From Okeania sp. SIO1I7 (lineage in GTDB: Bacteria; Cyanobacteriota; Cyanobacteriia; Cyanobacteriales; Microcoleaceae): DNA of 38,306 nucleotides. A model generated the notes under the pieces. The model made no database searches and was not told the DNA's origin. It worked only from the letters and a program-made list of their open reading frames with translations. The stretch is from assembly GCA_010672585.1 (NCBI GenBank), contig JAAHGF010000046.1, positions 1 through 38,306 of the forward strand. The letters are read 5' to 3'. Below, one piece after another: positions 26,570-36,500 of the stretch. Both the position numbers and the translations under genes were made by a program. Position 1 is the first letter of the stretch. Every line of letters begins with the position of its first letter.

Positions 26570-28393
26570 CTAATCCTCTTTATTCTCTACTTTTTGTTTG
26601 ATTATTTCCCACATTGAGCGAGTCACTCCTGACTTGGGTAAACCCTCTCCTCCATCCTTCTCTGGAGCCGTAAAATCTCTTACCTGAAATACAAGTGGGA
26701 AATTTTTAGTAGCTCCATTAATACCACTGAGAAACAAATTGTGATACTTTGGTAAATCCTTAGCAAATCCTTCAATTGTCTTTTTATCAGCTAAACCACA
26801 ATCAATCACTTTATCTATATCTTTTTGGTTAACCATTCGCGTCATAATTAAGTTGTCTAAAAGACGAAATACTGAATCCGGTAAAGCTCCTGGTGTGTTG
26901 GTGACAAAAAATAAATTCATGCCTAAATGTCGGATTAGAGGAATTAATTCATCAATATATTCTGCATCCATATACATATGAGCTTCCTCAAAAAAGATAG
27001 AAGGATATATGGGAATTTGTACTTTTTGAGAATCAAATGCTTGATACTGCTTATTGCATATTGACTTGAGTTGGTCAATAACTAGAGTAACCACAACTTT
27101 TTGTATATTTGAAGCTAAACCACCTAGATCAAAAACAATAATTCCAGCGTTATTTTTGAGGTCATTTAAACTTTGATTCTCACTAGAATTTCTATTTTCT
27201 GTATCGTGTGCCATTCTATAAAGAATACTTCTTAGAGAAACAACTTCAGTTGTTGGTTGCTGATTATTTTTAATAATTTTATCCTCTTCCTTTGCTTCGT
27301 CTTCTGTGCAAAAAAGATCGTAGCTTATTAAATTACTAATACCCCGATCATATGCACCTAGCATTTGTTGATTTGTTCCAACTACATCCTGACTTTGTGA
27401 TAGTATAAACTCTAGGTCAGGAATCCTATTAACTCCTATCCTATCTTCAATAACTCCAGGTAAATTAGCTCTAACAGCATTATCAGTAGCAGGAGTATTA
27501 AACAGAGATAGTTGTTCAAATACTTTAAAAAGACTAGAAATTGGTAGCTGATCTAGTCGGAACTTGAAATTTTCAGTAGGGCGAAGTTTTTTAACTTTTT
27601 GTAGAGAAGAATATTCTCCATTTATATCAAAAACAATTGAAGGCATACCCAATTTAGTTTGTAAATGGATAATTCCCTTTGTAATATGAGATTTACCACC
27701 ACCTTTCATTCCTGTGATTAAATTAACCTTTTCAAATCCACTTGCATCAACATTTATAGGATGTTTTTTATAATCTCCTAAAAATAAATTTAATTCAGGG
27801 AAAGATTTAATAATATGTTTTGTTAAAAATTCAGGATTAATTGGAAAAATATCAACATTCCTTGTTACTACCTTACCTTCTGGTTCTTTCCACTCTCCTT
27901 TTTGGATAGAAGCACGAACTATAAATTCTGCCACTAAAAACTCATCAATAACTTCCTTTGGTTCATTATAAGAACGTTTTATATCTTTAGCATGAGCAGT
28001 TGTTACTAACCGAAATAAAGCTTTACTATCTGCTTGGGGATAACTAGCAATTCCTTTTGAAATAATTTGGGCAATCAAACCATTTTCAGAATCTTTAGGT
28101 GGTAATTTATTTTCAGAAAATACTTTTTCCCGCAAAAAAATAACATCACCTACATCAAAATCTCTATCTTTAGGATAAAAAACTATACTACCTTCACTTC
28201 CCGTTAGTTCCAGAAGTTGTGCCGATTGAATAGCCGATTCATTTGATAAATTAGACTGAGGAGCTTCTTCATCAACCTCTTTTTCTATATCTAATTCTGG
28301 AGCTTCAAAACTTATAGGTTTAGGCAAAGGAGGACTTTGATTATTGTCACTATTTAGATTTTTTTTGTTGTTTGATTTCTTTTCAGTTACCAT
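26570..28393 (-). CDS. herA: HerA-type hexameric DNA translocase ATPase
   Basis: The 607-residue protein begins with a charged, low-complexity ~60 residues, then a beta-rich segment (~60-120) that could be the HAS-barrel. The FtsK/HerA ATPase core follows, with Walker A GMKGGGKSH (~226-235), FDINGEY (~258), Walker B FFEEAH (~467-472) and VTNTPGALPDSVF (~500). HerA rings pump DNA and work with NurA in end resection in archaea; bacterial relatives also occur in anti-phage systems with various nucleases. The nurA stop lies 22 bp upstream of its ATG, so the pair is an operon. Its 3' end faces the MTase gene across MITEs A1, B3 and B4. The physiological role here is unproven. Confidence 0.9.
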   Translation of the reverse strand: MVTEKKSNNKKNLNSDNNQSPPLPKPISFEAPELDIEKEVDEEAPQSNLSNESAIQSAQLLELTGSEGSIVFYPKDRDFDVGDVIFLREKVFSENKLPPKDSENGLIAQIISKGIASYPQADSKALFRLVTTAHAKDIKRSYNEPKEVIDEFLVAEFIVRASIQKGEWKEPEGKVVTRNVDIFPINPEFLTKHIIKSFPELNLFLGDYKKHPINVDASGFEKVNLITGMKGGGKSHITKGIIHLQTKLGMPSIVFDINGEYSSLQKVKKLRPTENFKFRLDQLPISSLFKVFEQLSLFNTPATDNAVRANLPGVIEDRIGVNRIPDLEFILSQSQDVVGTNQQMLGAYDRGISNLISYDLFCTEDEAKEEDKIIKNNQQPTTEVVSLRSILYRMAHDTENRNSSENQSLNDLKNNAGIIVFDLGGLASNIQKVVVTLVIDQLKSICNKQYQAFDSQKVQIPIYPSIFFEEAHMYMDAEYIDELIPLIRHLGMNLFFVTNTPGALPDSVFRLLDNLIMTRMVNQKDIDKVIDCGLADKKTIEGFAKDLPKYHNLFLSGINGATKNFPLVFQVRDFTAPEKDGGEGLPKSGVTRSMWEIIKQKVENKED

Positions 28394-28415
28394 AATTTTT
28401 TATGAGTTTTTATTA

Positions 28416-29585
28416 CTATTTTCCTGATGCTCCAAAAGGTTGAAATAAAATATCCATAGATGGTTGGAATTGTGGTTTTGAGCCTAATTTTACTGTAGCT
28501 TGAGCCAAAAGATTTTGGAAATCCTGAAATAAAAAGCAACTATTTTGATGTGCTTCAATCAATGGTTTCGGATATCCACCATAAATTCGGCAATAGTTAT
28601 AAACATCATTAATTACTTCATCCGTAGTCATACCCCGGCAATTATGTAAGTCTACCCTAAAAGTCATGCTAGTCGGGCTAAACCCAAACTTAGCTGCATA
28701 CATTTCACTAGCTTTTGTCACTCTAATTCTATTCTTTCCACCTGCTTTCTGAGCTTTTCTCCTTTCATCTTCCAAAAGTTTCTTGATAGGAACATACCCA
28801 ATAAAATCAGGACCATAAGCTTCTGTTAAAAATTTTTGAATAGGAATTCCTGCTACAGTTATTGTTGTTTTTTTGCTAATAGCAACAACATCTATCAGAT
28901 TTTTATTACATTCATCTAACAAATTTTTTACATAAGAATCTGGCGTATCAAAAGCTCTAGGTGTTATAGCTCCATCTATTAAAAGAATTCCACCTCCATA
29001 TTTTCTCAAAATACCTACTGCCTCAGCTTGAATAATTCGCTCCACAAAATTACGGAAGCGATCTTGAGTTTGATCTGCTGTTTCTGTGAAACTAGACCTT
29101 TCTGTCAAAAAAGGCTCTTCCTCTGTAACCTTGACATAAAATTCAGGCTCTCCTAAATACCTCCCCATCTCGTGTAGAACTTTTAACTTGTTTGTATTGT
29201 CAATAGCTATAGCTCCCGTATTATAGCGAAGTACAATTATGCTACCTTCAGATGTGTAAAAACAGGCAGTACCTCTGACAGCAAAAACAATCCCACCTTT
29301 AGCCAGACTACCTAAATTCACTACTCCAGCATCAACAGCAATAATTGGTGGTGGATGTCTCCTTTTAGGTCTTCCCATACGGGTAGCTTTGAGTGAACTA
29401 GACAAAGCAATATTATCTTCTAAACTATACCGATATGCTAATTTATCTGACTCATCTATCAGTTCATCTGGCTTCGTATTACGTTCTTGGTATAGCAGAA
29501 TATCCCCACGATGATTAGCCAGAGTTTCCCAAGAGAATTCAACTAAACCCTTGATGATTAGATTTTCACGATTAGCAAATTTCAT
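28416..29585 (-). CDS. nurA: NurA-domain nuclease
   Basis: This 389-residue protein shows the NurA motif series: IIAVDAGVV (metal ligand Asp85), LLIDGAITPR (Asp204), VVAISKKT (Lys238), MTFRVDLHNC (~307-316) and PLIEAHQNS (His346). NurA enzymes are RNase H-like 5'-3' exonucleases/endonucleases acting with HerA to process DNA ends. It is the first gene of a two-gene minus-strand operon, 22 bp before herA. There is no signal or membrane segment. The basic GRPKRRHPPP stretch just before the catalytic core may contact DNA. The ATG at 29585 gives a normal length for the family. Whether it serves repair or defence cannot be told from the gene alone. Confidence 0.88.
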   Translation of the reverse strand: MKFANRENLIIKGLVEFSWETLANHRGDILLYQERNTKPDELIDESDKLAYRYSLEDNIALSSSLKATRMGRPKRRHPPPIIAVDAGVVNLGSLAKGGIVFAVRGTACFYTSEGSIIVLRYNTGAIAIDNTNKLKVLHEMGRYLGEPEFYVKVTEEEPFLTERSSFTETADQTQDRFRNFVERIIQAEAVGILRKYGGGILLIDGAITPRAFDTPDSYVKNLLDECNKNLIDVVAISKKTTITVAGIPIQKFLTEAYGPDFIGYVPIKKLLEDERRKAQKAGGKNRIRVTKASEMYAAKFGFSPTSMTFRVDLHNCRGMTTDEVINDVYNYCRIYGGYPKPLIEAHQNSCFLFQDFQNLLAQATVKLGSKPQFQPSMDILFQPFGASGK

Positions 29586-29690
29586 AGAGTATATTTTTGC
29601 AAATTTTGTAAAGTCTACTATATACCCTAAATATCCTCAAAACTCAAAATTCTGAATAATGAGCTATAGAAAGTTTCCTCCAACAAATAA

Positions 29691-29901
29691 TATCATGTTC
29701 CCCCGGAGGGGGAGCTACGCTAACGGTTGAATACTTATAAATAACTGTTGTGAGGAGTCAGGAGTCAGTCCTCAGGAGGGAAGAAAGGGGAAAAATAGGA
29801 AATATGGGAGATGGGGTATTGATAATTTCAGTATTTCTTTGGTACCGTCAGTACTGTCAGTCCTTAAATTTTATTTATAACTGACCCGTCCGAACATGAT
29901 A
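29691..29901. mobile_element. MITE-like element A2
   Basis: The ends TATCATGTTC and GAACATGATA are flanked by TAA (29688-29690, 29902-29904). The left end is split by a ~24-bp insert CCCCGGAGGGGGAGCTACGC, after which the family sequence GGTTGAATACTTATAAATAA resumes. It carries gaggagtcaggagtc heptamer runs. It is located upstream of nurA. Confidence 0.88.
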
Positions 29902-30071
29902 TAACCCGACCTCTACTTCTGTATAAATATTGGCAAACTTAACTTACCGAAAATGCCAATTGTTGAGATGCAAAAATTGTTCATTTTAAAATTCAATTAA
30001 AACGCCGTTTGATTAATAATTTGCTCAATTATTTAACAGTAGAATTATTATTTATCGATCGAGACATCCTC

Positions 30072-30098
30072 AAGTTTATTAAAGCTAAGAATAAACTT
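30072..30098. repeat. 9-bp-stem hairpin in the nurA-Uma2 intergenic region
   Basis: AAGTTTATT and AATAAACTT pair around a 9-base loop. No T-run follows on either strand. The rest of 29902-30195 shows nothing recognisable. Confidence 0.5.
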
Positions 30099-30195
30099 AA
30101 TTATTTTCAAACAAAATGCCCCTATACCTTAGAATAATAGCTCGATAAAAATTGATTAAATCTCAAATAATAGTCAAGTCTATCCTACTTTCCCC

Positions 30196-30765
30196 CTACT
30201 CAAATTCTACATTTTCATAGATATCTGACAAAGAGATTTGAAACTCCACCGAACTCAAAGATAAAACGCTTTCATCACCTTCATATTCTGACAGTAACCA
30301 TTTACCATCCTCAGTTTTGCTAAATTGTTCGATATAATATCTGTATTGGTCAATGAGAATATATTCCTGGAAACTATTTACTCTGCGATAATACTCAAAT
30401 TTTTGCCCCCGGTCATAATTTTCTGTCGATCGCGACAATACTTCCACAATTATCTGAGGGTTAGTAATAGTATCTCGGCGACCTTCAGCATAAATAACTG
30501 GAGTAGCAATAACCATCAAATCTGGATAGGTGTAAATATTTTTTGTTGGTATTGACAAGCGCAAGTCGCTCATAAAAGTTTCGTAAGGTCGCCCTTTGAT
30601 GCCATACTTTAATGTTGCGTAAAAGTTACCAACAATTCGATTGTGGTTTACTGTTCCTCCAGTCATGGGTATTATTTCTCCATGGCGATATTCACTTCTA
30701 AATTCAGCAGTTGTTTCCTGCTCTAGATACTCTTCGACAGAATAACGGGTTTGAGTTGCCTGCAT
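30196..30765 (-). CDS. Uma2-family (DUF820) PD-(D/E)XK-fold protein, copy 1
   Basis: The 189 residues show Uma2 landmarks: SVEEYLEQE near the start, EYRHGEIIPMTGGTVNHNRI, YPDLMVI (~99; catalytic-type Asp) and IIVEVLSRSTENYDRG (~104-122). An FEYYR...EYILID segment follows. Uma2 proteins are restriction-endonuclease-like and very abundant in cyanobacteria, often dozens per genome, with no settled function. It stands alone with an ATG at 30765. It is only distantly similar to the copy at 32445. Confidence 0.88.
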   Translation of the reverse strand: MQATQTRYSVEEYLEQETTAEFRSEYRHGEIIPMTGGTVNHNRIVGNFYATLKYGIKGRPYETFMSDLRLSIPTKNIYTYPDLMVIATPVIYAEGRRDTITNPQIIVEVLSRSTENYDRGQKFEYYRRVNSFQEYILIDQYRYYIEQFSKTEDGKWLLSEYEGDESVLSLSSVEFQISLSDIYENVEFE

Positions 30766-30836
30766 TAAATTCTCTCCTGTTTGATTATATAAAATTATAT
30801 AATACTAAAATTTATCCTTTGATTCTAAAAGTTTTT

Positions 30837-30861
30837 TTGGGTTGCGCTGCGCTTAACCCAA
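30837..30861. repeat. REP-like palindrome
   Basis: TTGGGTT and AACCCAA enclose gcgctgcgctt; aacctac follows. It belongs to the common cyanobacterial class of ggttg...caaccc palindromes. It lies between the Uma2 start and the 3' end of the next gene. Confidence 0.65.
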
Positions 30862-31061
30862 CCTACAATTACAACCTTTACTCCTAATTTTCATAATTGT
30901 TGAACGATAAATAATATTCGCTACATAATCAAGCCCAAATTTACCGAATAATTAAGGTTTAAAGCCTCTCACTCGCCGTGGAGAAACAATTAATTAATTT
31001 TCCTTTTATTCAATCCTCTTCCTTTTAGGGAGAGGTAATTATCAATTATTGAAACAATGCC

Positions 31062-31859
31062 TCACTTTAATCCTAATAATATAGGCAATATAGCTGTTTC
31101 ATTAAAATTCAATTCTGGATGGGTTTGAGAATACAATGCCACCGAAGATCCTCCATCTAAATTAACAATATGTAAGGTCTTACCTGAAAACACAGAAAGC
31201 TTTAACAAATAGTCTGCCAGCTCATCTAATTTGACATTCTCTTTAGTAATAATAAAATATTTTCTTCGGTCTTCTTCTGTATAGGCTAATAATGTTCTTT
31301 CAAATAGCAAAAGACCATTAAGAGATTGGTTAATATATTTTGTTGTTACTTGATTACTATCTATAATTAACGGACCGGACTGAAATTCAATATTAGTTTT
31401 CTCAGTTGAAGGTTCAAATAGTTTAGTTTCAACAAACTTCAACTCTTCTGTATTTGGGTTAAAGCTAATAATATGGGAAAGTTGTTTATCTTCTTTGACC
31501 GGAGTTTTTACTTTACCTAATACAGAAAGCCATCCAGCGTGTTCTTTCGATCTCTCAAAAAATGAGCCATTAACTATATATTTATAGTTTGATTTGGTCG
31601 CAACAGTTTTGATGGATTCAGTCTGGGATGGTTTGTATAGAAAATCAAAATTTCCAACAAAAGAAACAATAGTCATGTCATAATTATTGAATTTATATGC
31701 CATAAATTCACCATCTTGAAAACTCGAATCAGGATAGATAGTTTGCTGATAAATGCTTTTTTTGTCTGATTTTTTTGCCCCTTGGAAAATAGTAATTCCT
31801 ATCCCTCCTAAACAAAGCAATACAATCATACACAGACCTATTTTTATTTTTTTGTTCAT
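31062..31859 (-). CDS. Membrane-anchored phosphodiester glycosidase-like protein (NAGPA/DUF2233 type)
   Basis: Residues ~5-25 (IGLCMIVLLCLGGIGITIF) form a signal anchor or signal peptide, so the protein probably acts outside the plasma membrane or in the periplasm. The core has IVNGSFF (~93) and IVNLDGGSSVAL (~236-247), motifs of the phosphodiester glycosidase (uncovering-enzyme-like) fold, which cleaves sugar phosphodiesters. I chose ATG at 31859 (MNKKIKIGL): GAGAGG is placed 8 bp upstream, while the longer frame begins with TTG at 31874. Length 265 residues. Isolated gene; possible links to surface glycan or teichoic-like polymer turnover are inferred. Confidence 0.8.
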   Translation of the reverse strand: MNKKIKIGLCMIVLLCLGGIGITIFQGAKKSDKKSIYQQTIYPDSSFQDGEFMAYKFNNYDMTIVSFVGNFDFLYKPSQTESIKTVATKSNYKYIVNGSFFERSKEHAGWLSVLGKVKTPVKEDKQLSHIISFNPNTEELKFVETKLFEPSTEKTNIEFQSGPLIIDSNQVTTKYINQSLNGLLLFERTLLAYTEEDRRKYFIITKENVKLDELADYLLKLSVFSGKTLHIVNLDGGSSVALYSQTHPELNFNETAILPILLGLK

Positions 31860-31977
31860 CACATGACCTCTCAAAGTAAACTACATTTCCACATAAAAAT
31901 TGCTTCAACGAGATATATTTTGCCAACATTATTCATGGCTCTCATTAAATTAACTCGTCCGATATTATCAATGGTAA

Positions 31978-32151
31978 TATCATGTCCGGTTGAACAGTGA
32001 TAAATAAATAACTACGGAGTCCTCAGGAGTCAACCCACCCCTAACCCCTCCCAGGAGGGGAAGTTAGGAGTCAGGAGGAAAGAGGGAAGAAAGAAGAAGA
32101 ACAGGAGAAGAAGGAGAAAGTTTTTTTATAACTAATTATCCGGACATGATA
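31978..32151. mobile_element. MITE-like element A3
   Basis: The perfect inverted ends TATCATGTCCGG / CCGGACATGATA are flanked by TAA on both sides (31975-31977, 32152-32154). It contains the complementary (C-rich) form of the G-rich block seen in B1 and B2 (32031-32060) and gaagaa purine runs. Cleanest copy of family A. Confidence 0.93.
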
Positions 32152-32185
32152 TAATTTCTTCAAAGCATCTGTTTTTTTACTGTTA

Positions 32186-32321
32186 GAGCTGATTTATAAA
32201 CTTAGTTAAAAGTCTTACATCACCTAGCTTTCAGGAATTTGAAGTCTACAGGACGATAATTCGTCAAACCTAAGTATAGCGAGAAATTCAGCCTCTTAAT
32301 ATTTACTTTATAAATCAGCTC
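32186..32321. mobile_element. MITE-like element I
   Basis: A 15-bp perfect inverted repeat GAGCTGATTTATAAA / TTTATAAATCAGCTC bounds 136 bp and is flanked by TTA at 32183-32185 and 32322-32324. Non-coding. The 3-bp TWA duplication is of the same type as families A and C. Confidence 0.87.
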
Positions 32322-32444
32322 TTAGACTTTTGAAAATAAGAAGTAATTGAATATTTAGTGAAATAAGTAAGTATGCAAATTTATTGTATTTATAATCTCT
32401 CTAAACTTTGTCTTAAAGGCAATTAATTAAACGCTTTTTTGTAA

Positions 32445-32993
32445 TTAATTTTCTGCGAAAAAAGAACTAACTGAAACAGAAATATCTGGAAATGCTAGGG
32501 GATTAATTTTTCCTTGCCGGAAAATAACTTCCGATTCATAATTATCTGCTTGAGGATGTCGAAAAACATAAATTTGTCGATTTTCCACATCTACTACCCA
32601 ATATTCTAAAATTCCCGCTTTTGCATAAGCTTGCTTTTTTTCCCCTAAGTCATAACCTAGAGTAGTATTAGCAATTTCTATCAGCAAAAAAATATCTTCA
32701 GGATAAGGATGACGTTGATAGTAATTATTTCTGGGTGGGCGTGCGATCGCAATGTCAGGTTGAGGTTCAGAATTAGACAGAGTAATAGGATGTGCTTCCC
32801 GAACATAAGCTAAATCTTTGAGCAGAGAGCGTAGATGTTCAACGCTAGTTTCTGTAATTTGAGTATGTATTGGACTTTCCGGTGACATTTCTACAATTTC
32901 CCCATGCAAAAGTTCCACATGACGGTTAACAAATATTCCAGTATTAATTAGATGATGATATTCTTTAACTGTCCACTTTAATAAAGTTTTCAT
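32445..32993 (-). CDS. Uma2-family (DUF820) PD-(D/E)XK-fold protein, copy 2
   Basis: The 182-residue product has WTVKEYHHLINTGIF at the start and LLHGEIVEMSPESPIHTQI (~29-47). These are followed by QPDIAIARPP (~78), LLIEIANTTLGYDLGEK (~101) and KKQAYAKAGILEYWVVD. These are the acidic and Lys positions expected of the PD-(D/E)XK core in Uma2 proteins. No partner gene is adjacent. The ATG at 32993 has no obvious Shine-Dalgarno. It may be a selfish nuclease-like gene or have a regulatory role; unknown. Confidence 0.9.
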   Translation of the reverse strand: MKTLLKWTVKEYHHLINTGIFVNRHVELLHGEIVEMSPESPIHTQITETSVEHLRSLLKDLAYVREAHPITLSNSEPQPDIAIARPPRNNYYQRHPYPEDIFLLIEIANTTLGYDLGEKKQAYAKAGILEYWVVDVENRQIYVFRHPQADNYESEVIFRQGKINPLAFPDISVSVSSFFAEN

Positions 32994-33307
32994 TTGACTA
33001 TAATTTTCGATAATATATGACTTTGTAGCATGAAAGTTGCGATCGCTAAGGGAAGTTAAAAGTTAAGGGTGACAAATTAAACTTTGCTTCCCTCTTGATC
33101 AGTTACGGCACTTTTCAGATTTATCAACCACATCGTCACAACCAAAACCTTGTTTCGATGATCGTACTTAGCAATAGTTATTCCAAGAACTTCCTAGTGT
33201 CTAGTATTATATAGAATCCGGTTATACAGTATCTGTTTATAATTCTATCCACACTCCAATATTAAATCAGACCACCTTCCCATCTCCCTATCTCTCCCAA
33301 CTATATC
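32994..33307. other. Intergenic, no gene seen
   Basis: One HIP1 octamer (33038-33045) and AT-rich sequence upstream of the Uma2 gene. No RNA gene, terminator or clear repeat was found. Confidence 0.5.
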
Positions 33308-33396
33308 AGGACTTACGCAGTATAGCTACATATAGTGTATAATTTGGTCATTATTGCCGATATAACCACTATAATTAGTGCTGTTGCGTAAGTATT
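33308..33396. mobile_element. MITE-like element D1
   Basis: AGGACTTACGCA at the left and TGCGTAAGT at the right form inverted ends of an ~89-bp element, the same length as D2 at 37927. The right end has decayed (TATTG for the expected CCT). Confidence 0.75.
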
Positions 33397-33453
33397 GTAT
33401 AGAATTAAGTATTCAACCTAATTTGATATTATAACGCATTTCCAAAAATAATT

Positions 33454-33479
33454 TAGGGACGTTCCATGGAACGTCCCTA
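33454..33479. repeat. Perfect 26-bp palindrome
   Basis: TAGGGACGTTCCA is followed directly by its reverse complement TGGAACGTCCCTA. It is located 3' of carB. No T-run follows on the carB strand, so it is more likely a dispersed REP-like repeat than an intrinsic terminator. Confidence 0.85.
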
Positions 33480-33533
33480 CGGGGTTGACGATTTTTTTAG
33501 GTAACGCTGTAACACAACGCCCTCATATTATCA

Positions 33534-33551
33534 GGTGCGTTGCAACGCACC
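33534..33551. repeat. Perfect 18-bp palindrome downstream of carB
   Basis: GGTGCGTTGCAACGCACC lies about 40 bp past the carB stop on its 3' side. It could stabilise the mRNA 3' end. Confidence 0.75.
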
Positions 33552-33589
33552 CTACAACTAAATTAATTCTGTCTTCTATCTCCTGACTC

Positions 33590-36500
33590 CTAATAATAAT
33601 CCTGCATCGCTTTCACCTCCAACACTTCAGACTTCAACGCTCGAATCGCTGCCGCCGTTGCTTTCGCACCTGCAATAGTCGTAATTAACGGCACCTTATA
33701 ATCTAACGAACTCCGGCGAATTTTAATCCCATCAGCACGCGCTTCCTCCCCAGAAGGAGTCGTAATAATTAACTGAATTTCTCCATTTTTAATCCCATCT
33801 AAAACATTTGGCCGTCCTTCGTGCAACTTCAACATCAACGCCACATCCAAACCATGCAAACACAATACCTTCCGAGTTCCCTCAGTCGCTATCACTTTCA
33901 AACCCAACTCAATCAGATCCTTAACCACTGGCACAACTGCTTCTTTATGCCGATCGCTCATTGACACAAATACTGTTCCCTCCAAAGGTAATTTTTGCCC
34001 TGCGGATAACTGTGCTTTAGCAAACGCTTTACCAAAGTCAACATCAATACCCATCGCCTCACCAGTAGAGCGCATTTCCGGTCCTAATATTGTATCTGTA
34101 CCAGGGAATTTAGCAAATGGTAACACTGCTTCTTTCACAGAAACATGACCGGGAATTTGTTCCTCTACAAAACCTAATTCCTCTAATTTTTTCCCAGACA
34201 TCACCCGCGATGCCATTTTTGCCAAAGGCGTTCCTATTGCTTTAGAAACAAAAGGTACTGTGCGTGATGCACGGGGGTTAGCTTCTAAAATGAATACATT
34301 TTCCCCTTGCACCGCAAACTGAATATTCATTAACCCGATAACATTCAACGCTTTTGCAAGAGCAACAGTCCATTGACGAATTGTTTCCACCGCAGCAGGA
34401 GCTAAAGTTTGATAAGGAATAGAACAAGCAGAGTCACCAGAGTGAATACCTGCCTCCTCAATATGTTCCATGATGCCACCGATAACTACCTGACCCGTAG
34501 CATCAGCAATAGCATCCACATCTACCTCAATAGCATTTTCCAAGAATTTGTCAATCAAAATAGGATGTTCCGGTTCCACCTGTACTGCAAACTTCATATA
34601 ACGTTCTAACTCTTGGTCGGAATAGACAATTTCCATTGCTCTACCTCCCAAAACATAGGAAGGTCGCACCACTACCGGATATTCTATTTTCTGTGCCACC
34701 TCCAACGCATCCTCAAAACTGCGAGCAAGACCGTTAGCAGCTTGGCGAATATCCAAATCTCGCAAAATCTTCTCAAATCTTTCCCGGTCTTCTGCGGTAT
34801 CGATAGAGTCTGGGGAAGTACCCCAAATTTTTGTTTTCGTTTCTGTTTGCTCTAAATATTTTTGCAGGGGAACTGCTAATTTCAGAGGTGTTTGTCCGCC
34901 AAACTGAACGATAATTCCTTCCGGGTTTTCCGCCTCGATAATATTGAGTACATCCTCTTTAGTCAAAGGTTCAAAATAAAGGCGATCGCTAGTATCATAG
35001 TCAGTCGAAACAGTTTCTGGGTTAGAGTTAACCATAATTGTTTCAAACCCATCTGCTCCCAAAGCATAACTAGCATGACAACAACAATAATCAAATTCTA
35101 TTCCCTGACCGATGCGGTTGGGTCCACCTCCCAGAATCATTACTTTCCGTTTTTCAGAAGGCAAAACTTCTGATTCTTCTTCATAAGTAGAATAATAGTA
35201 AGGTGTCAGCGCCTCAAATTCTGCTGCACAAGTATCCACCGTTTTATAAGCAGGTTTAACTCCCAAACTCAACCGATAACTTCTGACTTCATCCTCAGTA
35301 GTCTTACTGCAATAAGCAATTTGGCGATCGCTAAAACCCTGCCGTTTAATATCCCACATCTGCTCTTTTGTCAATTCCTTGAGCGGAGTGCGCTTAATCA
35401 ATTTTTCTGTATCGGTCAACTCCCGCATCTTATCCAGAAACCAAATATCAATTCCGGTCAGCTCATAGACTTCCTCTACTGTCATCCCCAACAACAAAGC
35501 ATGACGTACCGTAAACATTCTCTCTGGGTTAGGTGTGCGTAACCCGGAGCGTACTTGTTCCAAACTGGGTAACTTTTCCCAGCGATCGCCACCGAAACCA
35601 GCTCTACCTGTTTCTAGAGAGCGCAAAGCTTTCTGGAACGACTCCTGAAATGTCCGACCTATTGCCATTGCCTCACCCACCGACTTCATCTGAGTTGTCA
35701 GCACTGCTTGGGAACCAGGAAATTTCTCAAAAGCAAATCTAGGAATTTTCGTAACTACATAATCAATCGTTGGTTCAAAACTAGCTGGTGTCTTTTTAGT
35801 AATATCATTAGGAATTTCATCCAAACTATAACCAACTGCCAACTTTGCTGCCATTTTAGCAATAGGAAAACCAGTAGCTTTTGATGCCAAAGCAGAAGAA
35901 CGACTTACCCGTGGGTTCATTTCAATCACAATCACATCTCCATTCACCGGGTTGACAGCAAATTGAATATTGGAACCCCCAGTTTCCACCCCTATTTCCC
36001 GGATAATTTTAATCGAAGCATCTCGCAGTCGTTGATATTCTTTATCTGTCAATGTTTGAGCTGGAGCAACAGTGATCGAGTCTCCAGTATGTACACCCAT
36101 CGGGTCAATGTTTTCAATCGAACAGATAATTACGACGTTATCTGCTAAGTCCCGCATTACCTCCAGTTCATATTCTTTCCAACCAATCAACGATTTTTCC
36201 ACTAGGATTTGAGATACTGGACTAGCATCTATCCCTGCTTGTGCCATTACTTCGTATTCTTCCTGATTGTAAGCAATACCTCCTCCTGTCCCCCCTAATG
36301 TGAAAGCAGGACGAATAATTAAGGGATAAGTGCCAATTTGTTGAGCGATCGCCTTTGCCTCTGCCCAACTACTAGCGATACCTGATGGACAAACTGGGAT
36401 ACCAATTCGAGCCATTGCTTCTTTAAATAGCAGTCGGTCTTCGGCCATTTCAATTGCTGGTAGTTTAGCCCCGATTAACTCAACACCATACTTAGCTAAA

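Noticed and set aside
30837-30861. Intrinsic terminator of the glycosidase gene
   Set aside because: It is 200 bp beyond the stop and lacks a T-run on the right side; it reads as a dispersed palindrome.
31729-31929. 66-residue minus-strand ORF overlapping the glycosidase start
   Set aside because: Out of frame with the real gene, which has a signal anchor and a Shine-Dalgarno.
34409-36148. Six plus-strand ORFs of 61-93 residues across carB
   Set aside because: All are antisense to conserved carB codons and show no protein-family features.
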